From Deltaproteobacteria bacterium (GTDB lineage: Bacteria; Desulfobacterota; Desulfarculia; Adiutricales; Adiutricaceae), in NCBI GenBank assembly GCA_031269135.1, contig JAISZP010000007.1, positions 1 to 6,659 of the forward strand: a stretch of DNA of 6,659 nucleotides. Reading direction: 5' to 3'. Made by a program: the position numbers and the translations under genes. Below are positions 1 through 6,525 of the stretch, piece by piece. Numbering within the stretch: the first letter of the stretch is position 1; each line of letters opens with the position of its first letter. The notes beneath the pieces were generated by a model, which was not told where the DNA came from, did no database searches, and saw only the letters and a program-made list of their open reading frames with translations.

Positions 1-2
1 CG

Positions 3-1100
3 AACATCACCGCTTCAATTGTTCAAGCCGAAGGATTAGCCGAAGTCGACCATGGTGAAATCAAGGTGGTCAGAGCGGAAAGCGCGCTGATATCGGCGGG
101 GGATTTCTCAGAGACCGTAAGTCCGATAATTCAAAGCACCATCAACGCCAGCTTAAGGCGGCTGATATCTCCGAACCGCTTGGTTTTCAACCTCATCGGC
201 GAAGGAGAAAAATCCGTCTTGGACCGCAGCCCCATGGGGCTTAGCCGATGGGCCGGCTCGCTTATGGAAAGCAAAATCTTTCTGCAAGACCTGGCCTGGC
301 CGGGCCCCAAGCTGCCGCCCGAAGCTCTGGCCGCCGATGCGCTTTTATTGGCCGGTCCCAGAAGACCTTTGGGCGAAGGAAAAGAACAGGCTCTAATCGA
401 CTACTTGTCGAATGGGGGAAAACTGATGATCCTCCACGATCCCTTAGTCGTGGGATTGGATCCCCAGGCTCTGAATCCGGTGGGGCTGTCGTTGGCGTGG
501 GGGCTGACCGTCGACCCGGAAGAAACCTGGGCCGGTACGGATGATTATTTCATAGTGGGCCAAAACTTTCCCGCGCACCCGCTGACTTTAGGACTAATCC
601 AGCCGGTAGTCTGGCCGCTGGCCGGGGCCATAAACTCTCTGGAAGACTTTTCTCAAGACGCAGATAACCCGCTGACCGGGCACACCTGGGCGGTCGCCAT
701 GTCTTCGGAATCCTCGTGGCTGGAGACGGATCTGACCTCCATCTCCAAGCGCAACCACCGATTTCAAGCCGACCAAGACGCAAACGGACCGTTGGTGTTG
801 GCTACGGCGACCAGCTTAACCGGCGGCGGCCGCTTAGGCCTGACCGCCGACGCCGATTTGGTCGCCAATGGTTTTTTGCCCTACGCCGGGAACCTAAATT
901 TCGTCAACAACATGCTCTTTTGGCTTATAGGCGCCGAAGACGATCTCGCCGTCCCTTCAAGCGGGGCTTGGCTGGACATCACCAACGCAAAAGCGATGTT
1001 GCTTTTCTGGTTGCCTACGGTGCTTTGGCCGATAACGGTCGTGGCCGTTTGGTACTTCGGCTATAGACGACCAAGACTTAAACCGAATCAGGACAAATAA
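3..1100 (+). CDS. GldG-like ABC transporter auxiliary protein, 5'-truncated by window edge
   Basis: The reading frame is open from the first complete codon at base 3 to the TAA at 1098-1100, giving 365 visible residues. A GTG at 66 lies inside this frame but has no ribosome site, and family-like sequence continues upstream of it, so the true start is outside the window. The visible part resembles the C-terminal half of the GldG / ABC_transp_aux family. It has an LIGEGEKSVLD stretch, then an alternating hydrophobic strand ending AGPRRPLGEGKE, then the YLSNGGKLMILHDP motif, and a later NFPAHPLT segment. It ends in one transmembrane helix (about bases 996-1066, MLLFWLPTVLWP onward) and a short basic tail, YRRPRLKP. 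In the family, such proteins are membrane-anchored partners of an ABC-2-type permease and ATPase, and in Bacteroidetes they are linked to gliding motility. In other phyla the substrate is unknown. The permease and ATPase genes would be expected upstream, outside the window. Family assignment is fairly sure; function is not. Confidence 0.82.
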   Translation, partial: NITASIVQAEGLAEVDHGEIKVVRAESALISAGDFSETVSPIIQSTINASLRRLISPNRLVFNLIGEGEKSVLDRSPMGLSRWAGSLMESKIFLQDLAWPGPKLPPEALAADALLLAGPRRPLGEGKEQALIDYLSNGGKLMILHDPLVVGLDPQALNPVGLSLAWGLTVDPEETWAGTDDYFIVGQNFPAHPLTLGLIQPVVWPLAGAINSLEDFSQDADNPLTGHTWAVAMSSESSWLETDLTSISKRNHRFQADQDANGPLVLATATSLTGGGRLGLTADADLVANGFLPYAGNLNFVNNMLFWLIGAEDDLAVPSSGAWLDITNAKAMLLFWLPTVLWPITVVAVWYFGYRRPRLKPNQDK

Positions 1101-1212
1101 GAGCGGCAAGCTCTCTACAAACCCCTGAACCCTTTTTGGCGATCGGCGCCGGGCTGTCGCGATACGCAGTTCCCTGCCGGGCCAAGGACTAACGTCAAGT
1201 CCTGCAGCCGAG

Positions 1213-1246
1213 CTTGGTCTTGGTCTTGGTCTTGGTCTTGGTCTTG
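1213..1246. repeat. Hexanucleotide tandem repeat (CTTGGT)5.7
   Basis: Five perfect copies of CTTGGT are followed by a partial CTTG, running without interruption. The array is non-coding on any supportable reading and lies 112 bp after the stop codon of the GldG-like gene. Perfect short arrays of this kind can change copy number by replication slippage. Whether it does anything here cannot be told from the sequence. Confidence 0.95.
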
Positions 1247-1283
1247 CGGCTAAGATTAGACTTGGAATATGAAAAACTCAAAT

Positions 1284-1323
1284 AAAAAAACGACCATGAG
1301 ACCCGGCTTGCGGCGTCTCATGG
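1284..1323 (-). terminator. Rho-independent terminator of the kinase/HD-GYP operon
   Basis: On the plus strand CCATGAGAC (1294-1302) is matched perfectly by GTCTCATGG (1315-1323). Inside this 9-bp stem CCG (1303-1305) pairs with CGG (1311-1313), leaving one bulged base and a five-base loop. On the minus strand the stem is followed after three bases by seven T residues (complement of A at 1284-1290), the classic intrinsic terminator form. On the plus strand no T-tract follows, so it acts in one direction only. It lies about 250 nt beyond the HD-GYP stop codon, implying a long 3' untranslated tail that contains the tetramer array. Confidence 0.85.
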
Positions 1324-1359
1324 CGGCGATGGTTGAATTCCAAGCTGTGCTTGTTTAAT

Positions 1360-1395
1360 TGACTGATTGATTGACTGACTGACTGACTGACTGAC
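1360..1395. repeat. Tetranucleotide tandem repeat (TGAC/TGAT)9
   Basis: Nine uninterrupted four-base units read TGAC, TGAT, TGAT, then six TGAC. The six identical units make slippage plausible. The array lies in the 3' tail of the minus-strand operon, upstream of its terminator. In the minus-strand frame it would read as a Gln/Ser/Val/Ile-rich run, but that open frame is not convincing as a gene. Confidence 0.95.
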
Positions 1396-1572
1396 CGGCT
1401 GTTTTGTACGGTTCTTAAACAGCCTTGCGGCGCAAGTCTTGAAGCTTATCGCAGTCTTGAAGATTCTCAATAGTTCCTTTTCGTCAGGTTCCATATCTGG
1501 CGATATAAAGCAAAACGCCCGCAAAACTCGCTTTTCAGAAAAAAAGCTTGCTCCGGTGGCTTACATTTTTAC

Positions 1573-2796
1573 TTATTCCGGCTCCGGATAGCGCTTCATT
1601 ATCTTAGAAAGAGTCGGCTGAATAGACATGAAACAATCGACCACGTCAGGGTCGAAATGATACCCTCTTTCTTGATCCAACATTTGAGTGCTTAAACTCT
1701 CGTCAAAGGGTTCTTTATAGGTTTTGCGGTTGCATAAGGCGTCGTAGACGTCGGCGATCGCCAAAATCCTGCCGTAGATGGATATTTCTTCTCCCTTTTT
1801 CCCCTTTGCTCCTTGTTCCCCTTTTTCTTTAAGAATATTACCCGGGTAACCTCGGCCGTCCCAGCGCTCGTGATGATCCATTATCAGCGTTTTCGTCAAG
1901 CGTTCCAGAGGGCTGTTGGCCTTGGAGAAAAGCTTCGCCCCCGCCAAGACGTGTCCTTCCATTATAGCCCGCTCATTTACGTCCAAACGTCCGGGCTTAG
2001 TGAAAATCTCTTTAGGGATCCAGCACTTGCCGACATCATGGAGCATCGTCGCCAACGGGAGAACATCTTTGATCTCGTCGCGCTCGGAATTGGGGACTTT
2101 GTTTTTAGCTGCCCAGTGGCTGTAGATTTCCGCGGACATATAAGCGACTCTTTGGACGTGCCCGGTCGTTTCCATGGGATCGACGGCCGCCAAAAGCTGA
2201 ACGGTTAAAGTGACAGATGAACGCAGCAACAAGGCTTTTTCCAAGCTCATGGCGGCGCTCTGAGCTATAAAAAAGATCGCCTTCTCGTCGCTTGAGGAAA
2301 ATTCCCCGACATTGCCTTTGGCATCCAGAGGATTTATGACCTGCAAGACCCCCATCAATTCACCGGCGAAGGTGGTCAAGGGGATGCTCATTATGGCTCT
2401 GCTGAAGTAGTTTGAGGTCGTATCGATTATTTTGAAATGTTGGTAGGGAGCGTTGGAATCGATGTTGTAGGTGTCGTTTACGGTGAGAATCTCCATCTGG
2501 GAGGCCGCGTAACCGGCAAGGGTGGTTTGATCGAGGTTTAAATTATAGCCCATGAAGGGGAGTTCATCTTCCTCTCCGACCGAGCGGGCCAGATAATCGT
2601 TTTGGCTGGTGGCGAACCGCAATTTCCCTTCTTCCAAAAGGTAAATGGTCCCGGCCTCGGCGAACGACAACAAGCGCGCGAACGACACGGTCTTGTCCAA
2701 AAGAAGCTCTACATCGATCATAGTGCTTAATTCAGCCGCCAATTGAGCGGCTAGAACATCTTTTTTGCTCTGAGCTCCTTGAAGAGCGCCTTTCAC
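1573..2796 (-). CDS. GAF-HD-GYP protein, predicted cyclic-di-GMP phosphodiesterase
   Basis: This 407-residue protein has no signal peptide or membrane helix and should be cytoplasmic. Residues about 20-190 form a GAF sensor domain, with IYLLEEGKLRFA early and VLQVINPLD followed by F166, D170 and E171 late. Residues about 195-400 form an HD-GYP domain, which in the family hydrolyses c-di-GMP. The metal-ligand pattern looks complete: E209 and H213 (ExxxH), H253-D254 of LHDVGK, H282, H308-H309 of DHHERWDGRGYP, and D349 of IADVYDAL. The GYP signature is at 316-318 and GYHFDPDVV follows near the end. A lysine/glutamate/glycine-rich insertion (323-337) separates GYP from D349. There is no receiver domain. 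The start is GTG at 2796, backed by a strong Shine-Dalgarno. The gene follows the hybrid kinase by 28 nt and is surely co-transcribed, suggesting that the pair links an external signal to c-di-GMP turnover. Catalytic activity is inferred from the motifs. Confidence 0.93.
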   Translation of the reverse strand: MKGALQGAQSKKDVLAAQLAAELSTMIDVELLLDKTVSFARLLSFAEAGTIYLLEEGKLRFATSQNDYLARSVGEEDELPFMGYNLNLDQTTLAGYAASQMEILTVNDTYNIDSNAPYQHFKIIDTTSNYFSRAIMSIPLTTFAGELMGVLQVINPLDAKGNVGEFSSSDEKAIFFIAQSAAMSLEKALLLRSSVTLTVQLLAAVDPMETTGHVQRVAYMSAEIYSHWAAKNKVPNSERDEIKDVLPLATMLHDVGKCWIPKEIFTKPGRLDVNERAIMEGHVLAGAKLFSKANSPLERLTKTLIMDHHERWDGRGYPGNILKEKGEQGAKGKKGEEISIYGRILAIADVYDALCNRKTYKEPFDESLSTQMLDQERGYHFDPDVVDCFMSIQPTLSKIMKRYPEPE

Positions 2797-2811
2797 TCTT
2801 ATCTCCTCCCC
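2797..2811 (-). promoter_or_regulatory. Ribosome binding site fixing the GTG start of the HD-GYP gene
   Basis: On the minus strand the bases before the start read GGGGAGGAG, then ATAAGA, then GTG. A near-perfect Shine-Dalgarno six bases from the GTG decides this start over the next in-frame candidate, an internal ATG at residue 26. Confidence 0.85.
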
Positions 2812-2824
2812 AAAACCACTCGTC

Positions 2825-5653
2825 TTACGGGGCGTCGGCGTTCAAGGCCTGATGAATCGCCCCGGCGATGTCTTCCAAGGTATAGGGTTTGCTGACGAAG
2901 TGGCTGGCCCCCAAAGCCTGAGCTTTTTCGACTTCTTCGTTCTCAGCCATGCCGCTGGCTATTATAGCCTTTTGATGGGGCTTAAAAGCAAGTATGGCTT
3001 CATAGGTCTGGCGTCCATTGATGCCTGGGTCCATTATCATGTCTAAAATTATGAGGTCCGCCTCGCTTTGCCTTAGATACTCCACGGCTTCTTCGCCGGA
3101 AGCGACGCAGTAAGGCTCGTAGCCCAAAGTTTTTAGCATTTTTTTGGCGAGTTTGCGCTGAATATCCATATCATCGACGACCAAGATTCGTTCGCCCTGC
3201 CCTTTGAAGTCAGCCAAGACTCTCGCGCGGTCGACCTGAGGTTTGGCGCCCTCGGCCGAGGGCAAATACACCGTAAAGACGGAACCGCTCTCGGATGTGC
3301 TTACCTTTACGGCGCCTCCATGCTCTTTGGCGGCCAAATCGACTATCGCCAGTCCAAGACCGCGGTGTGCTCCAAGCGCTTTAGAATAAAAAGGCTCGAA
3401 GATGTGACCCATGATCTCCTCGGAAATGCCGGGACCATTGTCGGAAACCGAAATCTCGACGAAATTTCCAGGCTTGAAGTTTTCCATCGCGCCGGGATTT
3501 TCTTCCAATTTGACGTTTTTAGTCGTAATCGAGACATGCTTGTCGCCTTTATTGCCGCCGACGGCCTCAATGGCGTTGACCAATAAATTCAGCACCACCT
3601 TTCTCATGTGCACGGGAGAGCCTTTAGTGACCGCGGCCTCCTTCGACAGGTCGGCGTCGATATCAACCTTACCTTTTATCGAGTTCAAGAGCAAGCGGAT
3701 GGTCGAGGACTCCAAACTCTTGCGGACCAAATCATTGACGTCGACCGCGACCTTAGAGGTGGCCACGCCTTTGGACAACGTCATGAAGTCGCCGACCACC
3801 ATCGAAGCCCGCTGCCCGGCATCCAAGATCTCCATAATTTGGGCTTCTTGGGCCGGGGCAAGTCCGCCGTCTCTGAGCATCAACTCGGGGTATCCTATAA
3901 GGCCGGAGAGGATATTATTGAGCTCGTGGGCCATAGAGGCCGCCATCATGCCCAAAGCCTCCTTTTTCTGCGAGACGGCGAGCTTTTCCTGAAGCTGAAC
4001 CTTTTCGGTCTCGGCTTTTTTTCGCTCGGTGATGTCTATGCAGATGGTCAACAAGTATTTTTGGCCTCTGATGAACAACGGACCGCCGAAGAGAAGCAAG
4101 TAGGCCGTCTGATTGGACGAGTTGGTCACCTTGATTTCTTCCCCGGCTAATTTAGTGTCGGAGGCCAAATGGCTTATAATCTTTTTCCAGGCCTTGCTCC
4201 CCATGTCCAGGACCTCATGCAACGGACAGCCGCGCGCCTCTTCGACCGAGCAGACGGCGTAGTTGTTGAACTGGGAGTTGGCCTCCAACAGCCTCCCAGA
4301 ACTATCCATGATTATTATGATCTGGGGAGTGACCTCAAAGATTGTTCTGAATTTAAGTTCGCTTTCGACCAGTTGCCGCTCGATTTCGCGCCTCTTATGG
4401 ATCATCGAATTGGCGGCTAGGGCCAACTGACCAAACTCGGCGAACTGCTGACTCGCCGGATCCATCTCGACCGAAGAGGTGGCCGCCTTTTCGAAGAAAT
4501 TGAAGAACGCCTGAAAACCGGCGCCGGCTTTATTGAATATAATCTTCGAGATGAATATGATTATCAGCAGCATCGCCAAAGAGATCAAAACGACGCGGAA
4601 TATCTGCCTATCGAGGTTGGCGTCTCTGATGGCTTGCTGGTCGATTAAGGCTTGCTCCAGACTCTCCGAGGTTATCCAATTGATTATCACCCAGTTCCAA
4701 CTCGCCGGCGACCGATAATAAGCTATGCACTCGATTTTTTGATCGTCTTGATCGTTGGCGAAGGTGAAGCGAAAGATGTTTTTGGAGCGCCGCTTCAATT
4801 GGTCCAAGACCTTGGCGCCCACGTCTTTCAAGGAAGAAGCTTTCGGGTCGGTCAGAACGTTGAGTCCGACCAACTCAGGATCCCCGAAGGAGAGAACTGT
4901 CCCATCCTCATCTATTATCAGTAAATTTTCGTTGACCGGCAGCGGGATATTGTCCGCCCAGGTTATCAACTCTTTGCCGAGATCTTTGGAAAAGTCGGAG
5001 TAATACTCGCTTATCCCAATCACCCATTCGAAACCTCGGTGGTATTTTAAAAACGTCGTGGGTATTTCGCCTGCCCTGCCGGGACCCTGGGAAGTCATCG
5101 GCACAAGGCGGTAGAAACCCTCGCCGGCCTCTTTCACCGACTTCAGCGCCGCTTGCAGCTCATTGGAATCGAAGTGGAACTGTTCTTTAATCGACTCGGG
5201 ATGGTTTTTTGAGGCCGATGAGCTGTCGGAAAACAAGAGTTGACCGTCTGAAGAGAAGAAGAAAAAGCTGCTGCGACCGCCATTGTAAGAAAAATGGTTC
5301 AGCAGAGTCAGAATCAACTCTTTATCCTTCTGACTCTTAAAGTCGCTGCTATGGTCGAGATCAAGCCCTTCAAGCATATTCCAAATGCCCTGGACCTGGT
5401 TTTTTATATTGACGAAAAACTTGACTTGACTGGCCGAGGTCTGGGCTTCGATGTATTCGGAAATCCTGTTTGTCTCTTGACTGAGAGTCGTCTCGGCCGT
5501 ATTGAAATATTCCGTCGTAAACCGTAGGCTCTCCGAGTCGGATCTGGCGAGTTCGTAGTTTATCCATAAAGCGGCCATAAAGCCGATGGAAGTCAATGAA
5601 ACCACTGACAATAATAAAAAGAATATATTTGTCAGACGATGCTTCGGTTCCAT
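2825..5653 (-). CDS. Membrane-bound hybrid sensor histidine kinase (double Cache-PAS-HisKA-HATPase-REC)
   Basis: Taken from the ATG at 5653 the protein has 942 residues (a TTG at 5677 would add eight). This ATG places MEPKHRL, a short basic start, directly before transmembrane helix 1 (about 9-31). A periplasmic double Cache sensor follows (about 45-340). Its first half carries NGGRSSFFFF (from 124) and FEWVIGISEYY (about 208-218), and its second half LLIIDEDGTVLSFGD and WNWVIINW. Transmembrane helix 2 is at about 352-373, followed by a divergent HAMP-like linker, a PAS domain (430-543) ending DITERKKAE, and HisKA with phosphoacceptor H576 in MAHELNN. The HATPase_c has N693 (NLLVNAIEA), DNGPG at 738-742, FEPFYSK and the HRGLGLAIV loop. 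The C-terminal receiver has D827-D828, phosphoacceptor D871, S900 and K922. All catalytic residues appear present. It should sense an extracytoplasmic small molecule and run a His-to-Asp transfer within one chain. The ligand is unknown; Cache domains of this type often bind organic acids or amino acids. No strong ribosome site is seen at any candidate start. Confidence 0.93.
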   Translation of the reverse strand: MEPKHRLTNIFFLLLSVVSLTSIGFMAALWINYELARSDSESLRFTTEYFNTAETTLSQETNRISEYIEAQTSASQVKFFVNIKNQVQGIWNMLEGLDLDHSSDFKSQKDKELILTLLNHFSYNGGRSSFFFFSSDGQLLFSDSSSASKNHPESIKEQFHFDSNELQAALKSVKEAGEGFYRLVPMTSQGPGRAGEIPTTFLKYHRGFEWVIGISEYYSDFSKDLGKELITWADNIPLPVNENLLIIDEDGTVLSFGDPELVGLNVLTDPKASSLKDVGAKVLDQLKRRSKNIFRFTFANDQDDQKIECIAYYRSPASWNWVIINWITSESLEQALIDQQAIRDANLDRQIFRVVLISLAMLLIIIFISKIIFNKAGAGFQAFFNFFEKAATSSVEMDPASQQFAEFGQLALAANSMIHKRREIERQLVESELKFRTIFEVTPQIIIIMDSSGRLLEANSQFNNYAVCSVEEARGCPLHEVLDMGSKAWKKIISHLASDTKLAGEEIKVTNSSNQTAYLLLFGGPLFIRGQKYLLTICIDITERKKAETEKVQLQEKLAVSQKKEALGMMAASMAHELNNILSGLIGYPELMLRDGGLAPAQEAQIMEILDAGQRASMVVGDFMTLSKGVATSKVAVDVNDLVRKSLESSTIRLLLNSIKGKVDIDADLSKEAAVTKGSPVHMRKVVLNLLVNAIEAVGGNKGDKHVSITTKNVKLEENPGAMENFKPGNFVEISVSDNGPGISEEIMGHIFEPFYSKALGAHRGLGLAIVDLAAKEHGGAVKVSTSESGSVFTVYLPSAEGAKPQVDRARVLADFKGQGERILVVDDMDIQRKLAKKMLKTLGYEPYCVASGEEAVEYLRQSEADLIILDMIMDPGINGRQTYEAILAFKPHQKAIIASGMAENEEVEKAQALGASHFVSKPYTLEDIAGAIHQALNADAP

Positions 5654-5941
5654 AAAAACCACGCCGCAAAGGGGCAAAAGTAAAGAGAACGGAAAGGGTC
5701 AAAACCTCAATCGCTCCCAATTCGTTAAAGTATTTCCAGGCGACCTTTCGATGAAAAAATCGGGCGATTGGCTGGAGAGCAAAAAGTCGCCTGCCCTTCC
5801 AAGGCGAAAAGACCAAGCTCTCGCTTGAAACGTCGCCGAAACGCCGACATGCCGATCCGCTCCACAGCCGAAACGAGGGGTAAATAGGCCAAGATTTGCT
5901 TCAATCACTGGTCGGACCGGGCGCCTTGTCGTCAAACAAAG
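5654..5941. other. Upstream/leader region of the kinase operon
   Basis: There is no supportable gene here. It should hold the promoter and 5' leader of the minus-strand kinase/HD-GYP operon. A 7-bp inverted repeat (AGGCGAC 5738-5744 and GTCGCCT 5786-5792) encloses a smaller CGAT/ATCG hairpin with a T-rich loop. At the right end GGGCG (5919-5923) faces CGCCC (5945-5949), with TTGT/ACAA nested inside. No clear -35/-10 pair was found. TTGACC at about 5693-5698 on the minus strand has no good -10 at 16-18 bp. Frames of 78-148 codons cross this stretch, but those running on overlap the kinase out of frame and show no family features. Confidence 0.5.
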
Positions 5942-5944
5942 AGT

Positions 5945-6310
5945 CGCCCAAAAATCATTTACTAAGAGGCTGCTTATTGAAAAACATCAGTATATCAGAG
6001 ATACATTTAAACACATGCACTAAATAGCCAACTTAAAGCATACAAATTAAAAAACACAATTATAGCAAAGCCTAAAAAAAATAGCCCTCTATTACTTTTT
6101 AAATTTAACTATAAAGATACAAAAATTTAGAGTTTTCTGTAAAGAAATGAATAAAAAGATAAAAATAAAATTTGATAGAGCCGAAAAATCGATGTTATTG
6201 AAAATTTTTGTTATTGGTATTCTGAATAATTGCCGCAAATTCTATTTTTTTGTAGGGTAAATGTTTTTTGAATTTTGAAAAAAATCATAATATTACTTTT
6301 TTCTTCCATG
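5945..6310. other. AT-rich non-coding island
   Basis: Composition drops sharply here. My hand count for 6001-6300 gives 66 G/C in 300 bases (22%), against roughly half in the coding regions. The stretch is full of A and T runs with frequent stop codons in all frames. The longest neat ATG frame is 6147-6260 (37 codons, MNKKIKIKFDRAEK start, then a hydrophobic middle). It has no good ribosome site and can be explained by chance. The heptamer GTTATTG occurs twice (6194-6200 and 6210-6216). The island could be an upstream regulatory region, a recombination scar or foreign DNA; I cannot tell which. Confidence 0.6.
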
Positions 6311-6394
6311 TTACCACGTAGAAAAGCGGTCAGTCAAGCCAGGGGAAAACCGAGGCGCAATTCCTCCCTTGAAATCATCAGCTCAAGCAGGCCG

Positions 6395-6444
6395 TATTTT
6401 TTTAACCGTCCTATTTTTTACCACCTATTTTTTCTAACCAATCC
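6395..6444. repeat. Three degenerate direct repeats TATTTTTT...ACC...CC
   Basis: Units start at 6395, 6412 and 6426. Each begins TATTTTTT, continues with 0-3 bases to ACC, and ends CC: TATTTTTTTAACCGTCC, TATTTTTTACCACC and TATTTTTTCTAACCAATCC. They follow one another without gaps. They could be an imperfect tandem duplication or repeated protein-binding sites; nothing in the sequence settles this. Confidence 0.6.
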
Positions 6445-6506
6445 TTTCGTCAACCTAAGTTTTCAGGGCGGATTGAGTATTAAGACTATCGTCCCAATCG
6501 CGCCAT

Positions 6507-6525
6507 GTTCCGCCCTGGACGGAAC
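6507..6525. promoter_or_regulatory. 19-bp operator-like dyad
   Basis: The sequence GTTCCGCCCTGGACGGAAC is symmetrical about its central T, with eight of nine positions matched (only C6513/A6519 fails). This is the size and form expected for a dimeric helix-turn-helix regulator's site. The cognate regulator and the regulated gene are not visible. A longer CAGGGCGG (6464-6471) / CCGCCCTG (6510-6517) inverted pair overlaps it, so an RNA structure is the alternative. Confidence 0.4.

Larger units (their letters stand above)
1101..1572. other. Convergent intergenic spacer
   Basis: This 472-bp spacer lies between the 3' ends of the plus-strand GldG-like gene and the minus-strand kinase/HD-GYP operon. 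It contains a small hairpin overlapping the first gene's stop (AGAGC 1100-1104 with GCTCT 1110-1114, no T-tract), a CTTGGT hexamer array, a tetramer array and a strong minus-strand terminator. A minus-strand frame from TTG 1524 to TGA 1318 would encode 68 residues, but it has no ribosome site, its last third is the tetramer repeat, and its stop lies in the terminator stem. I therefore do not call it a gene. No T-tract terminator for the plus-strand gene is apparent. Confidence 0.7.

Noticed and set aside
1318..1524. A 68-residue minus-strand frame downstream of the HD-GYP gene
   Set aside because: It starts with TTG without a ribosome site, its C-terminal third is the tetramer repeat, and its stop lies in the terminator stem. 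It has no family resemblance.
1538..1565. A second possible minus-strand terminator right after the HD-GYP gene (AAGC ... GCTTTTTTT)
   Set aside because: The stem is only four base pairs with an 11-base loop, far weaker than the one at 1284-1323.
3411..3992. A 193-residue plus-strand open frame
   Set aside because: It lies wholly opposite the HisKA/HATPase coding region of the kinase and has no independent support.
5680..5700. TTGACC as a -35 box of the kinase operon
   Set aside because: No acceptable -10 lies 16-18 bp downstream on the minus strand; the nearest TACTTT is only about 14 bp away.
5370..5816. A 148-residue minus-strand frame with a hydrophobic stretch ahead of the kinase
   Set aside because: Most of it overlaps the clearly coding kinase out of frame, and its later part has the composition of a shadow frame.
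5919..5949. A GGGCG/CGCCC hairpin as a terminator
   Set aside because: The A-run follows on the plus strand, and on the minus strand the T-run precedes the stem, so neither direction fits an intrinsic terminator.
5967..5986. A GAGGCTGCTTATTGAAAAAC-like stretch recalling insertion-sequence ends
   Set aside because: No matching inverted end, target duplication or transposase is present in the window.
6147..6260. A 37-codon ATG frame in the AT-rich island
   Set aside because: It has a lysine-rich start and hydrophobic middle, but such a peptide is easily produced by A/T-rich DNA, and no good ribosome site precedes it.
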